DNA of 55,028 nt, from NCBI RefSeq assembly GCF_002482385.1, contig NZ_DLFW01000006.1, forward strand, positions 1-55,028, given 5' to 3'. The position numbers were made by a program, and so were the translations under genes. This stretch comes from Dysgonomonas sp. UBA7710. Its GTDB lineage: Bacteria; Bacteroidota; Bacteroidia; Bacteroidales; Dysgonomonadaceae. This document shows positions 1 to 8,117 of this stretch, piece by piece. The number at the start of each line of letters is the position of its first letter. Position 1 is the first letter of the stretch. The notes beneath the pieces were generated by a model that saw nothing but the letters and a program-made list of their open reading frames with translations, ran no database searches and was not told where the DNA came from.

Positions 1-203
1 TTATGTGCATAAAAAAAACGAACGTTTTCGTTAAGCAATGAAGGCAGAATCAAATTTATTTGAATTATGCCATTGCGAGAAAATGACTAATGAAATAGAA
101 CATTAAAATCCAACTACTGATTCGAATAAAACATTTTTGGTTATTAACATGCTTTTTTAATCAAAATTATGAAAAGATAAAAAATATCTATTCTATACTT
201 TTC

Positions 204-211
204 TATCTTTG
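204..211 (+). promoter_or_regulatory. Candidate -7 promoter element for the small membrane protein
   Basis: TATCTTTG matches the Bacteroidota -7 consensus TAnnTTTG and lies 32 nt before the ATG at 244. No clear TTTG -33 box sits 19-21 nt upstream, so this is only a half match. I see no gene in bases 1-243, which are AT-rich. Confidence 0.35.
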
Positions 212-243
212 CGAAAGAATAAACCTTTTAACAGTAAGTATTT

Positions 244-459
244 ATGAAAATCTTTATCGGTATATTATCTGCTGTTATAATTCTTACAGGAGCCACCCTT
301 ACCGTATTGGCTCTGTGGGATATTCAGCCTATTTCGTTGAGTATAATTTTACGCTCGGGGGCAACTATCGCCATCGTATGTGTTACTTGCTTTGTGCTTT
401 GGCTTATACGCGTCCTGTTTTTCAAGAAAGATTTATTTAACAGCAATAAAGGGAAATAA
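244..459 (+). CDS. Small two-helix membrane protein, unknown function
   Basis: A 71-residue protein that I do not recognise. Two hydrophobic stretches (about residues 3-25 and 34-60) suggest a double-spanning inner-membrane protein. The C-terminal tail is short and basic (KKDLFNSNKGK). The ATG at 244 is the only good start and follows a -7-like promoter box. About 235 nt separate it from fmt, which has its own promoter, so it is probably a single-gene unit. It could be a subunit of a membrane complex or a stress peptide, but nothing in the sequence says which. Confidence 0.6.
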   Translation: MKIFIGILSAVIILTGATLTVLALWDIQPISLSIILRSGATIAIVCVTCFVLWLIRVLFFKKDLFNSNKGK

Positions 460-639
460 GATCGCAAACCCATCTATAACTTTGGCTGGTAGAACTGCAA
501 TGGTAAGTTATGCCCAATAATATATCATAAAATCCTATCTGTTATTTTAAATCCTGTCCGGTAAATCAAGGATAAAAGAAAATATATATTACTCCCGCTA
601 AGGCTCTAAGCGCAAAGGATAACTTTGTGTTCCCGTACC

Positions 640-671
640 TTTGGGGGAGATTTGTTTTTTAGCTACTTTTG
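640..671 (+). promoter_or_regulatory. Promoter of fmt
   Basis: TTTG (640-643), a 20-nt spacer and TACTTTTG (664-671) form a full match to the Bacteroidota primary-sigma promoter. Transcription would begin near 677, leaving a leader of under 20 nt before the ATG at 695. This rules out the longer reading frame that opens with TTG at 641, which would start inside the promoter. Confidence 0.65.
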
Positions 672-694
672 TTGTGAAGAAATCAAAATCACAG

Positions 695-1666
695 ATGAAT
701 AAGAAAGACTTACGAATCGTTTTTATGGGTACTCCCGACTTTGCGGTGGAGAGCTTGCGGAAACTTGTAGAAAACGGATATAATGTAGTGGGTGTAATCA
801 CTATGCCCGATAAGCCGGGAGGACGGGGACACAAGATACAATATTCGGCGGTAAAGAAATATGCCCTTGAACATGATTTACCTTTGCTTCAACCCGAAAA
901 GCTGAAAGATGAAGTTTTTCTGAACGATCTGAAGGCATGGAATGCCGATCTGCAAATTGTGGTTGCTTTTCGCATGCTACCCGAAGTGGTCTGGGATATG
1001 CCGCGTCTGGGCACTTTCAACCTGCATGGTTCGCTACTTCCGCAATACCGGGGTGCCGCGCCGATCAACTGGGCGATTATCAACGGCGAAAAGGAAACCG
1101 GAGTGACTACCTTCTTCCTCACACATGAAATAGATACAGGTAAAATAATCCTTAGCGAAAAACAGGAAATAGGCGAAAAAGACAATGCCGGAAAGATTCA
1201 TGACGAATTGATGCATATTGGCGCGGAACTTGTTCGCCGTACTGTAGACCTGATACTCGAAGATAAAGCAGATGCAGTGGCACAAGAGCAGTTATTTGTA
1301 GACGAAAAGGAACTGAAAGCAGCCCCGAAGATATTCAAAGAGACTTGCCGGATAGATTGGAATAAGCCTGTGGATGAAATATATAACCTTATACGGGGAT
1401 TATCTCCTTATCCTGCCGCATGGACGGAGCTGCACGAGGCAGGAAAAGAAGTGCAGACGGTAAAAATATATGTATCTGAAAAAATAAAAAGTGAGGGGCA
1501 ATCTCCGGCAGGCAATCTCCGGACAGATAATAAGTCATATCTCCATGTTGCTTGTCCCGATGGATACATCAATGTTACAGAAATACAATTTCCGGGTAAG
1601 AGGGCTATGAAAACAGATGAATTACTTAGGGGATATAAGTTTGGAGAGAATGCATATTTTATATGA
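695..1666 (+). CDS. fmt: Methionyl-tRNA formyltransferase
   Basis: Transfers a formyl group from 10-formyl-tetrahydrofolate to Met-tRNA(fMet) for translation initiation in the cytoplasm. The 323 residues match the family length (about 315). The N-terminal domain starts LRIVFMGTPDFAVESL. The catalytic triad is visible as N109 and H111 in FNLHGSLLPQYRG and D147 in THEIDTGKIIL. The C-terminal OB-fold tRNA-binding domain covers about residues 205-323. I chose the ATG at 695, not the TTG at 641, because family homology begins there and the promoter overlaps the extension. It stands alone between a small membrane protein and aroB. Confidence 0.97.
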   Translation: MNKKDLRIVFMGTPDFAVESLRKLVENGYNVVGVITMPDKPGGRGHKIQYSAVKKYALEHDLPLLQPEKLKDEVFLNDLKAWNADLQIVVAFRMLPEVVWDMPRLGTFNLHGSLLPQYRGAAPINWAIINGEKETGVTTFFLTHEIDTGKIILSEKQEIGEKDNAGKIHDELMHIGAELVRRTVDLILEDKADAVAQEQLFVDEKELKAAPKIFKETCRIDWNKPVDEIYNLIRGLSPYPAAWTELHEAGKEVQTVKIYVSEKIKSEGQSPAGNLRTDNKSYLHVACPDGYINVTEIQFPGKRAMKTDELLRGYKFGENAYFI

Positions 1667-1740
1667 TATTTTATCTATATGTCAGGTTAAAAGAATACTT
1701 CCGGATAAGAAAAGTAACAGGATGATAAAGTATCGAAAAT

Positions 1741-1874
1741 GTGTTACATCTGTTACTTTTTAACAATATATTGTGAATGAAGATTAATTTAATACGGGAT
1801 TTAGAGAGTCTACTGTTAAATACATAGGGAGAAAGAATATAAATGTGTAACCTTTGTTACCTTTTAACAATATA
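1741..1874 (+). repeat. Two copies of the GTTAC-type intergenic repeat upstream of aroB
   Basis: Near-identical 30-mers lie at 1741-1770 and 1845-1874. Each reads GTGT(T/A)AC, then (A/C)(T/C)(C/T)TGTTAC, then a pyrimidine run and TTTAACAATATA. The second copy ends 6 nt before the aroB ATG. Related copies lie at 3567-3596, 3686-3715, and inverted at 24255-24281 and 24422-24444. The core is two GTTAC units at a 9-nt period followed by TTTTAACA. Function is unknown; it could be an operator, a promoter part or a non-coding mobile repeat. Confidence 0.6.
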
Positions 1875-1880
1875 AAAACA

Positions 1881-2936
1881 ATGCAGAAAGTTATAAAATC
1901 AAACAACCTCAATAAAGATTTATCACATATCCTTAGCCAGCTGGCTTTTGATAAGCTGTTTATCCTGACAGACGAAAACACGGAAAAGTTATGCTATCCG
2001 CTGGTGAAGGATAATGAACAGGTAACGCGGGCAGGCAAGATAATAATAAAGGCAGGAGACAATAACAAGAATATAGAGTCCCTGTCGTCAATATGGAAGT
2101 ATCTTTCAGAGAACGGAGCAACACGCCACTCCCTGCTTATCAATCTGGGGGGAGGTATGCTCACCGATATAGGCGGATTCGCAGCGGCAAGTTTCAAACG
2201 CGGGATAAAGTGCATTAATATACCTACCACCCTGCTTGGTGCTGTGGATGCGGCAGTAGGGGGAAAGACCGGAATCAACTTCAACGGATTGAAAAATGAA
2301 ATAGGAGCTTTTGCCCCGGCCGAGACGGTTTTAATCGACTCCGTGTTTTTCCGTAGCCTCGACCATCAGAATTTCCTGTCGGGCTATGCCGAAATGGTCA
2401 AGCACGGGCTTATAGACAGTGATAAAGAGTGGAAGGCAACTTTGTCTTTCGATACCGAAGAAATAGATTATGATAAACTGAAACAATTGGTTGTCGATTC
2501 GGTTGCCGTAAAGGAGCGTATTGTTGAAATAGACCCTTTCGAAAAAGGCATCCGTAAGGCACTGAATCTGGGACATACCATCGGCCATGCATTCGAAAGC
2601 CTTTCATATGAAGTTGGCAGACCTATACAACACGGTTATGCCGTAGCATGGGGAATTGTTTGTGAACTATACTTATCACAGAAATACTGTGGTTTCCCTA
2701 AGGATAAGCTATACAAGACCGTCTATTTTATAAAAGATAACTATGAGGGGTTCTTTTTCGACTGCGATCATTATGAGCAGCTATACGAATATATGAAGCA
2801 TGACAAGAAGAACGAATCGGACACGGTGAATTTCACCTTCCTGTCGGATGTGGGTAAAATAGAAATCAACCGAACCGCAACTAAAGAAGATATATTCGAT
2901 TCGATTGATTTCTTAAGGGAAAGTGTGGGACTCTGA
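1881..2936 (+). CDS. aroB: 3-dehydroquinate synthase
   Basis: Converts DAHP to 3-dehydroquinate, the second step of the shikimate pathway, using NAD and a divalent metal. The 351-aa protein shows the family NAD-binding stretch GGGMLTDIGGFAAASFKRG (about residues 91-109), the segment PTTLLGAVDAAVGGKTGIN (115-133) and the metal-ligand helix GHTIGHAFE. I took the ATG at 1881; an in-frame TTG at 1854 lies inside an intergenic repeat. Its stop is 3 nt from the stop of the convergent VOC gene. Confidence 0.96.
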   Translation: MQKVIKSNNLNKDLSHILSQLAFDKLFILTDENTEKLCYPLVKDNEQVTRAGKIIIKAGDNNKNIESLSSIWKYLSENGATRHSLLINLGGGMLTDIGGFAAASFKRGIKCINIPTTLLGAVDAAVGGKTGINFNGLKNEIGAFAPAETVLIDSVFFRSLDHQNFLSGYAEMVKHGLIDSDKEWKATLSFDTEEIDYDKLKQLVVDSVAVKERIVEIDPFEKGIRKALNLGHTIGHAFESLSYEVGRPIQHGYAVAWGIVCELYLSQKYCGFPKDKLYKTVYFIKDNYEGFFFDCDHYEQLYEYMKHDKKNESDTVNFTFLSDVGKIEINRTATKEDIFDSIDFLRESVGL

Positions 2937-2939
2937 TTA

Positions 2940-3320
2940 TCAGATGATAACAGGTAATACTTCGATCCAGTAATCATCAGGGTCATTGATGAAGTACAGC
3001 CCCATATTATGATTTTCGTAGCAGACGCATCCCATTTCGCGGTGGAATTCCCGCACCTGGTCGTAATCTCCTTCTACACGGATGCACAAGTGGCTTTCGT
3101 TGTCTCCCAGTTCGTATGGTTGAGGATGGTCTCTAAGCCATGTCAGTTCAAGCGAGAACGGGCTGAAACTATCTCCCAGATATACAAGTATAAATGAACC
3201 GTCTCCGGCTTCCTTGCGCTTTATTTCTTTTAGGCCGAGTGCTTTATGGTAGAAAGCTATACTCTTGTCGAGGTCGGTCACATTGATGTTAAAATGGTCG
3301 AATCTTCCTTTTATTTCCAT
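2940..3320 (-). CDS. VOC (glyoxalase/bleomycin-resistance) family protein
   Basis: A 126-residue single-domain vicinal-oxygen-chelate protein: FDHFNINVTDLDKSIAFYHK at the N-terminus and LYFINDPDDYWIEVLPV at the C-terminus. His 9 and the C-terminal Glu sit where glyoxalase I has metal ligands, and the LYF.NDPDD.WIE ending resembles lactoylglutathione lyases. The substrate cannot be read from the sequence. The ATG at 3320 is preferred because the upstream in-frame residues (to 3359) do not resemble the family. It converges on aroB with almost no spacer. Confidence 0.85.
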   Translation of the reverse strand: MEIKGRFDHFNINVTDLDKSIAFYHKALGLKEIKRKEAGDGSFILVYLGDSFSPFSLELTWLRDHPQPYELGDNESHLCIRVEGDYDQVREFHREMGCVCYENHNMGLYFINDPDDYWIEVLPVII

Positions 3321-3846
3321 AATAGTCTTGTTTTGATGGTGAGTTACAAAAATAAGCAATAGATGGAATTTAATGGCATATTATCGGATTATAACCAAGG
3401 CAAACTCCCAATTTTATCTTTTTGAAAAAAATTATCTATATAATTGGAGCCGGTAGCCTTTAGCTGTTAGCTTGTAGTTCTTTGAAAAAATGAATCAGCC
3501 CCCTCAATCCCCCAAGGGGGACTTACAGAGAGGGAAAAAAGTAACAGATAAAAAATAGAGGAAAAAGTGTAACTTTTGTAACTTTTTAACAGTTACGAGT
3601 TACTTCGCCCTGCGGGCAGTTACAGGTTACGAGTAAACAAGATACGAGTTGTTAACTGCTGACTGTTTACTATTAACTGAAATAAGTGTTACCTTTGTTA
3701 CCTTTTAACAGTTACAAGTTTGCCTCGCCTTCGCTTCGGCGAATGTTATTTCTTCGCTCTGCGGGCAGTTACGGGTTGTTTACTGCTAACTGTTAACTGA
3801 TGACTGATGACTGTTAACTGCTAACTGAATACTTAGCTTTATCCGT
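3321..3846. repeat. Repeat-rich intergenic tract without genes
   Basis: About 525 nt with no credible ORF. It holds a hairpin (TCCCCCAAGGGGGA, 3508-3521) in a CCCCTCAATCCCCC context common in Bacteroidota spacers. It also has two GTTAC-type repeats (3567-3596, 3686-3715), two variants of TTCGC(C/T)CTGCGGGCAGTTAC (near 3604 and 3753), and a decaying tract of GTTAACTG, GACTG and CTAACTG units (3650-3835). The same ingredients recur at 24114-24634. There are no regular spacers, so it is not a CRISPR. Confidence 0.7.
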
Positions 3847-4569
3847 TCAAAATTCAATATCCTCGCCCCGTTGTTGCCACTGGACTGCCTTACTTCCCTT
3901 TACTGCTGCGTAAGGAGCAAAAGCTGAGGCCTTGTCATACGCTTCGCCAAAATGCATGGGAGCAATGCCGGTTGTTTGTATTGCATCTATAAATTGTTCC
4001 ACCCCTTTCATATAGTCTTTACCCAGGCGAGGGTCGACAGGGAACATCGCCATATCGATATGCTTTACATTGGCGGCAAGCAGATCCAGTTCATTCTGAT
4101 AAAAGGCTTCGGCTTCCCGGATCTCTTCTTCGGTAGACTCTTCGTTCCAGTGCCAGTTGTTAAGGTCTCCGGCATGAAATATGGTCTTATCTTTAATATG
4201 AATGAGATACGACACTCCTAAGTCGGTGGAGCCGAATGCGCGGATAATGATATTATGGTCTTTATATACGTCTAATTTGTCGAGGTATATGGCGTCTTCT
4301 TCATTGGCCATCCGGTTGTCCAGAATGTCTTTCGAGAAGATGTATATGATATCTTTCTTCAAGTCCTTCCATTTCAGTATGTCGGAATTGAAATGGTCTG
4401 CATGTGAATGGGTGGATAGTACATAAAGCCTGCCTTTATTTTTAAGGAGCTTTTTATGTACGATGCCTTCGCGGAGATTATCATCGGAATCTTTATAATA
4501 GTCTATAATGACAGTAAAGTCTTTCGTCTCAATAGCATACCCGCTATGGTAGATGTATGTAAGCTTCAT
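3847..4569 (-). CDS. MBL-fold metallo-hydrolase
   Basis: A 240-aa cytoplasmic metallo-beta-lactamase-fold protein. The metal motif HSHADH (His54, His56, Asp58, His59) follows a short N-terminal beta domain. A second metal-ligand region is IFHAGDLNNWHW (about 131-142), and a C-terminal His lies in APMHFGE. The fold is that of the UlaG-like/RNase Z-like branch. I cannot assign a substrate. It has the same strand as the APC permease gene upstream but is 82 nt from it, so cotranscription is possible, not shown. Confidence 0.82.
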   Translation of the reverse strand: MKLTYIYHSGYAIETKDFTVIIDYYKDSDDNLREGIVHKKLLKNKGRLYVLSTHSHADHFNSDILKWKDLKKDIIYIFSKDILDNRMANEEDAIYLDKLDVYKDHNIIIRAFGSTDLGVSYLIHIKDKTIFHAGDLNNWHWNEESTEEEIREAEAFYQNELDLLAANVKHIDMAMFPVDPRLGKDYMKGVEQFIDAIQTTGIAPMHFGEAYDKASAFAPYAAVKGSKAVQWQQRGEDIEF

Positions 4570-4651
4570 TTTCTTTCTGGTAAATAATTGGTGCTTCCTT
4601 TTTTAACAATATACTCGTCATTTAGTTCTGGCAGCCAATTTGAAGTTTTGA

Positions 4652-6109
4652 TTAAGTTTTGGGTTTATTCAGCTTACTGTGCTTTATTCCATAAGCAAAG
4701 TAGATAACAAAGCCTATCAGCATCCATACGATTAACCTTAACCATGTGTCTAATGGCAAAGCCACCATTTGAGACAGGCAGATCAAAGCTCCCAATATTG
4801 GAACCAGAGGTACCCATGGTGTTTTAAATGGACGGTTAACATCCGGGCGGGTTTTACGCAGTATCACAATGGAAATACATACAAGCGTAAACGCCATCAA
4901 TGTTCCGATAGAGACTAATTCTCCGAGTATATTAATTGGTAGTAAACCTGCAATAAGACCTACTGCTATACTTGTTACAATGGTCGAATTATGGGGTGTA
5001 TTGAATCTTGTATGCACTTTAGAGAAGAACTCCGGTAGCAACCCGTCCCTCGATATTGTATAGAAGATGCGTGACTGGGCAAGCATCATTACTAATATTA
5101 CGGAGCTTAAACCGGCTATTGCGCCTATCTTTACAGGCAATCGCAACCAATGCAGGTCATCACCTGCTTTATCTATTGCCAATGCGATAGGAGCTGGAAC
5201 GCTTAGTTCGGAGTAATGTGCTATTCCTGTTAAAACGGCAGTTACTGCAATATACAGGATTGTACAAATGAGTAGGGAAATCAATATACCCTTCGGCATA
5301 TCCTTCTGTGGATTCTTTGCTTCCTGTGCAGTTGTAGATACGGCATCGAATCCGATATATGCAAAAAATATGACGGCCGCCCCGCGAAAAATACCACTCC
5401 AGCCGAAATGTCCGAATTCACCTGTATTTTGAGGAATGTATGGCGACCAGTTGCTTGTGTCTATATATGATAATCCGAAGCCAATGAAAAGCAGGATGAC
5501 GACTACCTTTACCACAACTATGATATTGTTTAATGTAGCGGACTGACTTATGCCTCTTATGAGCAATACCGACATGACGGCAACAATAAACATCGCAGGG
5601 AAGTTAATTACGCTACCCGTTGTAAACCATCCATCGGCACTAGTGTGATCGAAAGGCGCCATTCGCATATTCTGGGGTATGTGTATTCCGAAATCGTCGA
5701 GGAAACTGACAAAATATCCTGACCAACCCACAGCTACAGTTCCTGCTGTAAACAGATATTCCAAAATCAGATCCCAGCCTATAAACCACGCGAAGAATTC
5801 GCCCAATGTAGAATAGCTGTATGAATATGCGCTGCCTGCAACGGGAATCATTGAGGCGAATTCGGCGTAGCATAATCCGGCCATAGCACAACCTAAAGCA
5901 GAAATAATAAAAGATATGGTAAGGGCCGGTCCTGCATAATTAGCGGCAGCTGTTCCCGTGAGAACAAAAATACCTGTTCCGATAATTGCTCCTATACCCA
6001 AAGCTATAAGGTGTCCGGTAGTCAGGGTTCTTTTCAACCCACCTTTCTCTTGAAAAGAATCCTGAAGCAAGGACGTTATATCTTTTTTTCGGAATAACTG
6101 ATGTTTCAT
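4652..6109 (-). CDS. APC-family amino acid permease
   Basis: A 485-aa inner-membrane transporter with about 12 hydrophobic helices. The first helix carries the APC substrate-binding consensus GIGAIIGTGIFVLTG (about residues 38-52). AGSAYSYSYSTLGE and the FFAYIGFDAVSTTAQEAKNPQ segment are typical of the cationic-amino-acid-transporter branch (YfnA/CAT-like). It probably imports an amino acid with protons; which one cannot be read. The ATG at 6109 gives a cytoplasmic N-terminal tail of usual length. A 500-nt AT-rich spacer separates it from the divergent MocA gene. Confidence 0.9.
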   Translation of the reverse strand: MKHQLFRKKDITSLLQDSFQEKGGLKRTLTTGHLIALGIGAIIGTGIFVLTGTAAANYAGPALTISFIISALGCAMAGLCYAEFASMIPVAGSAYSYSYSTLGEFFAWFIGWDLILEYLFTAGTVAVGWSGYFVSFLDDFGIHIPQNMRMAPFDHTSADGWFTTGSVINFPAMFIVAVMSVLLIRGISQSATLNNIIVVVKVVVILLFIGFGLSYIDTSNWSPYIPQNTGEFGHFGWSGIFRGAAVIFFAYIGFDAVSTTAQEAKNPQKDMPKGILISLLICTILYIAVTAVLTGIAHYSELSVPAPIALAIDKAGDDLHWLRLPVKIGAIAGLSSVILVMMLAQSRIFYTISRDGLLPEFFSKVHTRFNTPHNSTIVTSIAVGLIAGLLPINILGELVSIGTLMAFTLVCISIVILRKTRPDVNRPFKTPWVPLVPILGALICLSQMVALPLDTWLRLIVWMLIGFVIYFAYGIKHSKLNKPKT

Positions 6110-6610
6110 ATTTTTTTATATATTTTGTTTCCAAAAATAATACTTTTTGAAATATAAATTATCTATATTGTATCAAAATGATTATATTTATTTTGTGTTG
6201 TTGATAAAATTATTTTTTTTGATATTTTAAAGATGCATTTTTTTTGTAAAACAATTGTTTTGAATAATATAAAACATGTTGTAAAACATATTTTGATTCA
6301 GGGTTATTTGTTTTGGTGGTTAAAGTATTTTTATTCAGATTTTTATGTATTATTTACAGCAGTGTGTGTTCGCACACATATTTTGAAGTTAGGTTATATA
6401 TTAGTTATTTTGTTAAAGTTTTCTCAACAGAACCTATTAATTTAAGTAATTCGTATATATCTATTCATCCGGATGTCAATCATTCTGTTCAAATTGAAAT
6501 AAATATAAGGGATATGGTGTTTTTTGCTGTATCCCAGAATAACAGGTGTATATACCCAGATTATATAATAATGCTATTTTAACTCTAATTTAAACTCAAA
6601 ATACTAAATC
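6110..6610. other. AT-rich divergent intergenic region
   Basis: About 500 nt, strongly AT-rich, between divergent genes. Short ORFs on the plus strand (6233-6582) have no recognisable features and skewed composition, so I do not call them. A 6-bp hairpin, TGTGTG-TTCG-CACACA, lies at 6363-6378 without a T-run. CAAAAATA at 6132-6139 is a -7-like box (TATTTTTG) for the permease on the minus strand. Otherwise I see nothing. Confidence 0.5.
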
Positions 6611-8029
6611 ATGGTAACACGCAGAAATTTTTTGAAAAGAGCCGCAGTAGCCTCAGCCGGGCTAGCTGTCGGTGGCATTGGTACAATGAACGCCGAGAGC
6701 TACAACCGGGTTGTAGGGGCGAACAGAAAGGTTAATATTGCCTATATAGGTATTGGTAACAGGGGCGAACAGATTATTGGAGATTTTGAAAAAACAGGAC
6801 TTGTAAATGTTGTTGCTCTTTGCGACGTGGATATGGGAGCAAAACAGACACAGAAAGTAATAGCTAAATATCCGAAGGCCAAACAGTTTAAGGATTTCAG
6901 AGTAATGTTCGATAAAATAGGCAACGAGTTTGAGGCAGTTGCCATAGCTATACCCGATTTCGCGCATTTTCCGGTTACGATGATGGCTATGGCGCATGGA
7001 AAGCACGTATATGTGGAAAAACCTATGGCGCGTACATTCCTTGAGGCTGAACTGATGATGCAGGCAGCCCGTAAATACCCGAATGTAGTAACACAAGTGG
7101 GTAATCAGGGGCACTCCGAAGCCAATTATTTTCAGTTCAAAGCCTGGCAGGATGCAGGGATTATCAAAGATGTGACCTCCGTAGTTGCCCATATGAATAA
7201 TCCTCGCAGATGGCATGGATGGGATGTAAATATATATAAGTATCCCGAAGCGCAACCTATTCCAAGTACATTGGACTGGATGACATGGCATTGTGCCGTA
7301 CCATATCATGAATACAGTGATAAATATCATAACGGAGAATGGCGTTCTTGGTACGATTTCGGGATGGGAGCACTGGGAGACTGGGGCGCACACATTCTCG
7401 ATACCGTACATGAGTTCCTCGATTTAGGCCTACCTTATGAAATCAATCCTATAAAACTGACCGGACATAACGATTATTTCTTCCCTACAGACTCTACTAT
7501 TCAGTTTAAATTTGGTCCGAGAGGAGAAATGCCGCCTTGTGACATTACGTGGTATGATGGAGTAGATAATCTTCCTCCAATACCGGAGGGATACGGAGAA
7601 TCGGCTTTAGATCCTAATATTCCGGCTTCCGGGGCAGGAGAAATCAAGAAAACAACGATTAATCCGGGTAAGATTATTTATAGTAAAGAATTGACCTTTA
7701 AAGGTGCATCTCACGGTAGTACACTTTCTATTATCCCTGAGTCGAAGGCTAAAGATATGGCATCGAAACTTCCGGAAGTTCCCAAAAGCCCTTCAAACCA
7801 TTTTGCTAATTTCTTGCTGGCTTGTACAGGGGTTGAGAAGACCCGTTCTCCTTTCGAAATACATGGCCCGTTGAGTCAGGTATTCTCTCTTGGAGTAATG
7901 GCACAACGTCTGAATACAAAGTTCCATTTCGACAGCCGTACCAAGCAGATAACAAACAATGCCTTTGCCAATGCGATGCTTACGGGCATTCCTCCACGTA
8001 AGGGCTGGGAAGATTTTTATAAATTATAA
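6611..8029 (+). CDS. Tat-exported Gfo/Idh/MocA-family oxidoreductase
   Basis: A 472-aa NAD(P)-dependent dehydrogenase-fold protein. The N-terminus has a twin-arginine signal (TRRNFLKRAAVASAGLAVGG), so it should be exported already folded. The Rossmann region includes IAYIGIGNRGEQ (about 43-54), and the family motif EKPMA is near residue 139. The C-terminal half is the larger oxidoreductase domain. It is followed after 88 nt by a secreted DUF1080 protein. That pairing suggests periplasmic oxidation of a sugar C3 hydroxyl and cleavage of the 3-keto-glycoside. The substrate is not known. Confidence 0.88.
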   Translation: MVTRRNFLKRAAVASAGLAVGGIGTMNAESYNRVVGANRKVNIAYIGIGNRGEQIIGDFEKTGLVNVVALCDVDMGAKQTQKVIAKYPKAKQFKDFRVMFDKIGNEFEAVAIAIPDFAHFPVTMMAMAHGKHVYVEKPMARTFLEAELMMQAARKYPNVVTQVGNQGHSEANYFQFKAWQDAGIIKDVTSVVAHMNNPRRWHGWDVNIYKYPEAQPIPSTLDWMTWHCAVPYHEYSDKYHNGEWRSWYDFGMGALGDWGAHILDTVHEFLDLGLPYEINPIKLTGHNDYFFPTDSTIQFKFGPRGEMPPCDITWYDGVDNLPPIPEGYGESALDPNIPASGAGEIKKTTINPGKIIYSKELTFKGASHGSTLSIIPESKAKDMASKLPEVPKSPSNHFANFLLACTGVEKTRSPFEIHGPLSQVFSLGVMAQRLNTKFHFDSRTKQITNNAFANAMLTGIPPRKGWEDFYKL

Positions 8030-8117
8030 ATTATAGGTTATGAGTTATGAATCGCTTTACGCCGTTTGTGCGTCAGCCGATTTGTGACTCGTAACTTGTC
8101 AACTATATTAAATCAAG

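Noticed and set aside
641..694. N-terminal extension of fmt from a TTG
   Set aside because: The extension overlaps the best promoter match, and Fmt homology begins at the ATG at 695.
3600..3840. Possible CRISPR-like array of short repeats
   Set aside because: Repeat units vary in length and sequence, with no constant spacers and no cas genes nearby.
6363..6378. TGTGTG-TTCG-CACACA hairpin as a terminator
   Set aside because: No T-run follows and no gene ends here; probably a chance palindrome or a minor leader structure.
6233..6582. Two overlapping plus-strand ORFs in the spacer before the MocA gene
   Set aside because: AT-driven composition, no promoter, no domain and mutual overlap; most likely chance frames.
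6662..7411. 249-codon antisense ORF
   Set aside because: It lies entirely within the MocA-family gene, with Cys/His-rich nonsense composition; a codon-bias shadow.
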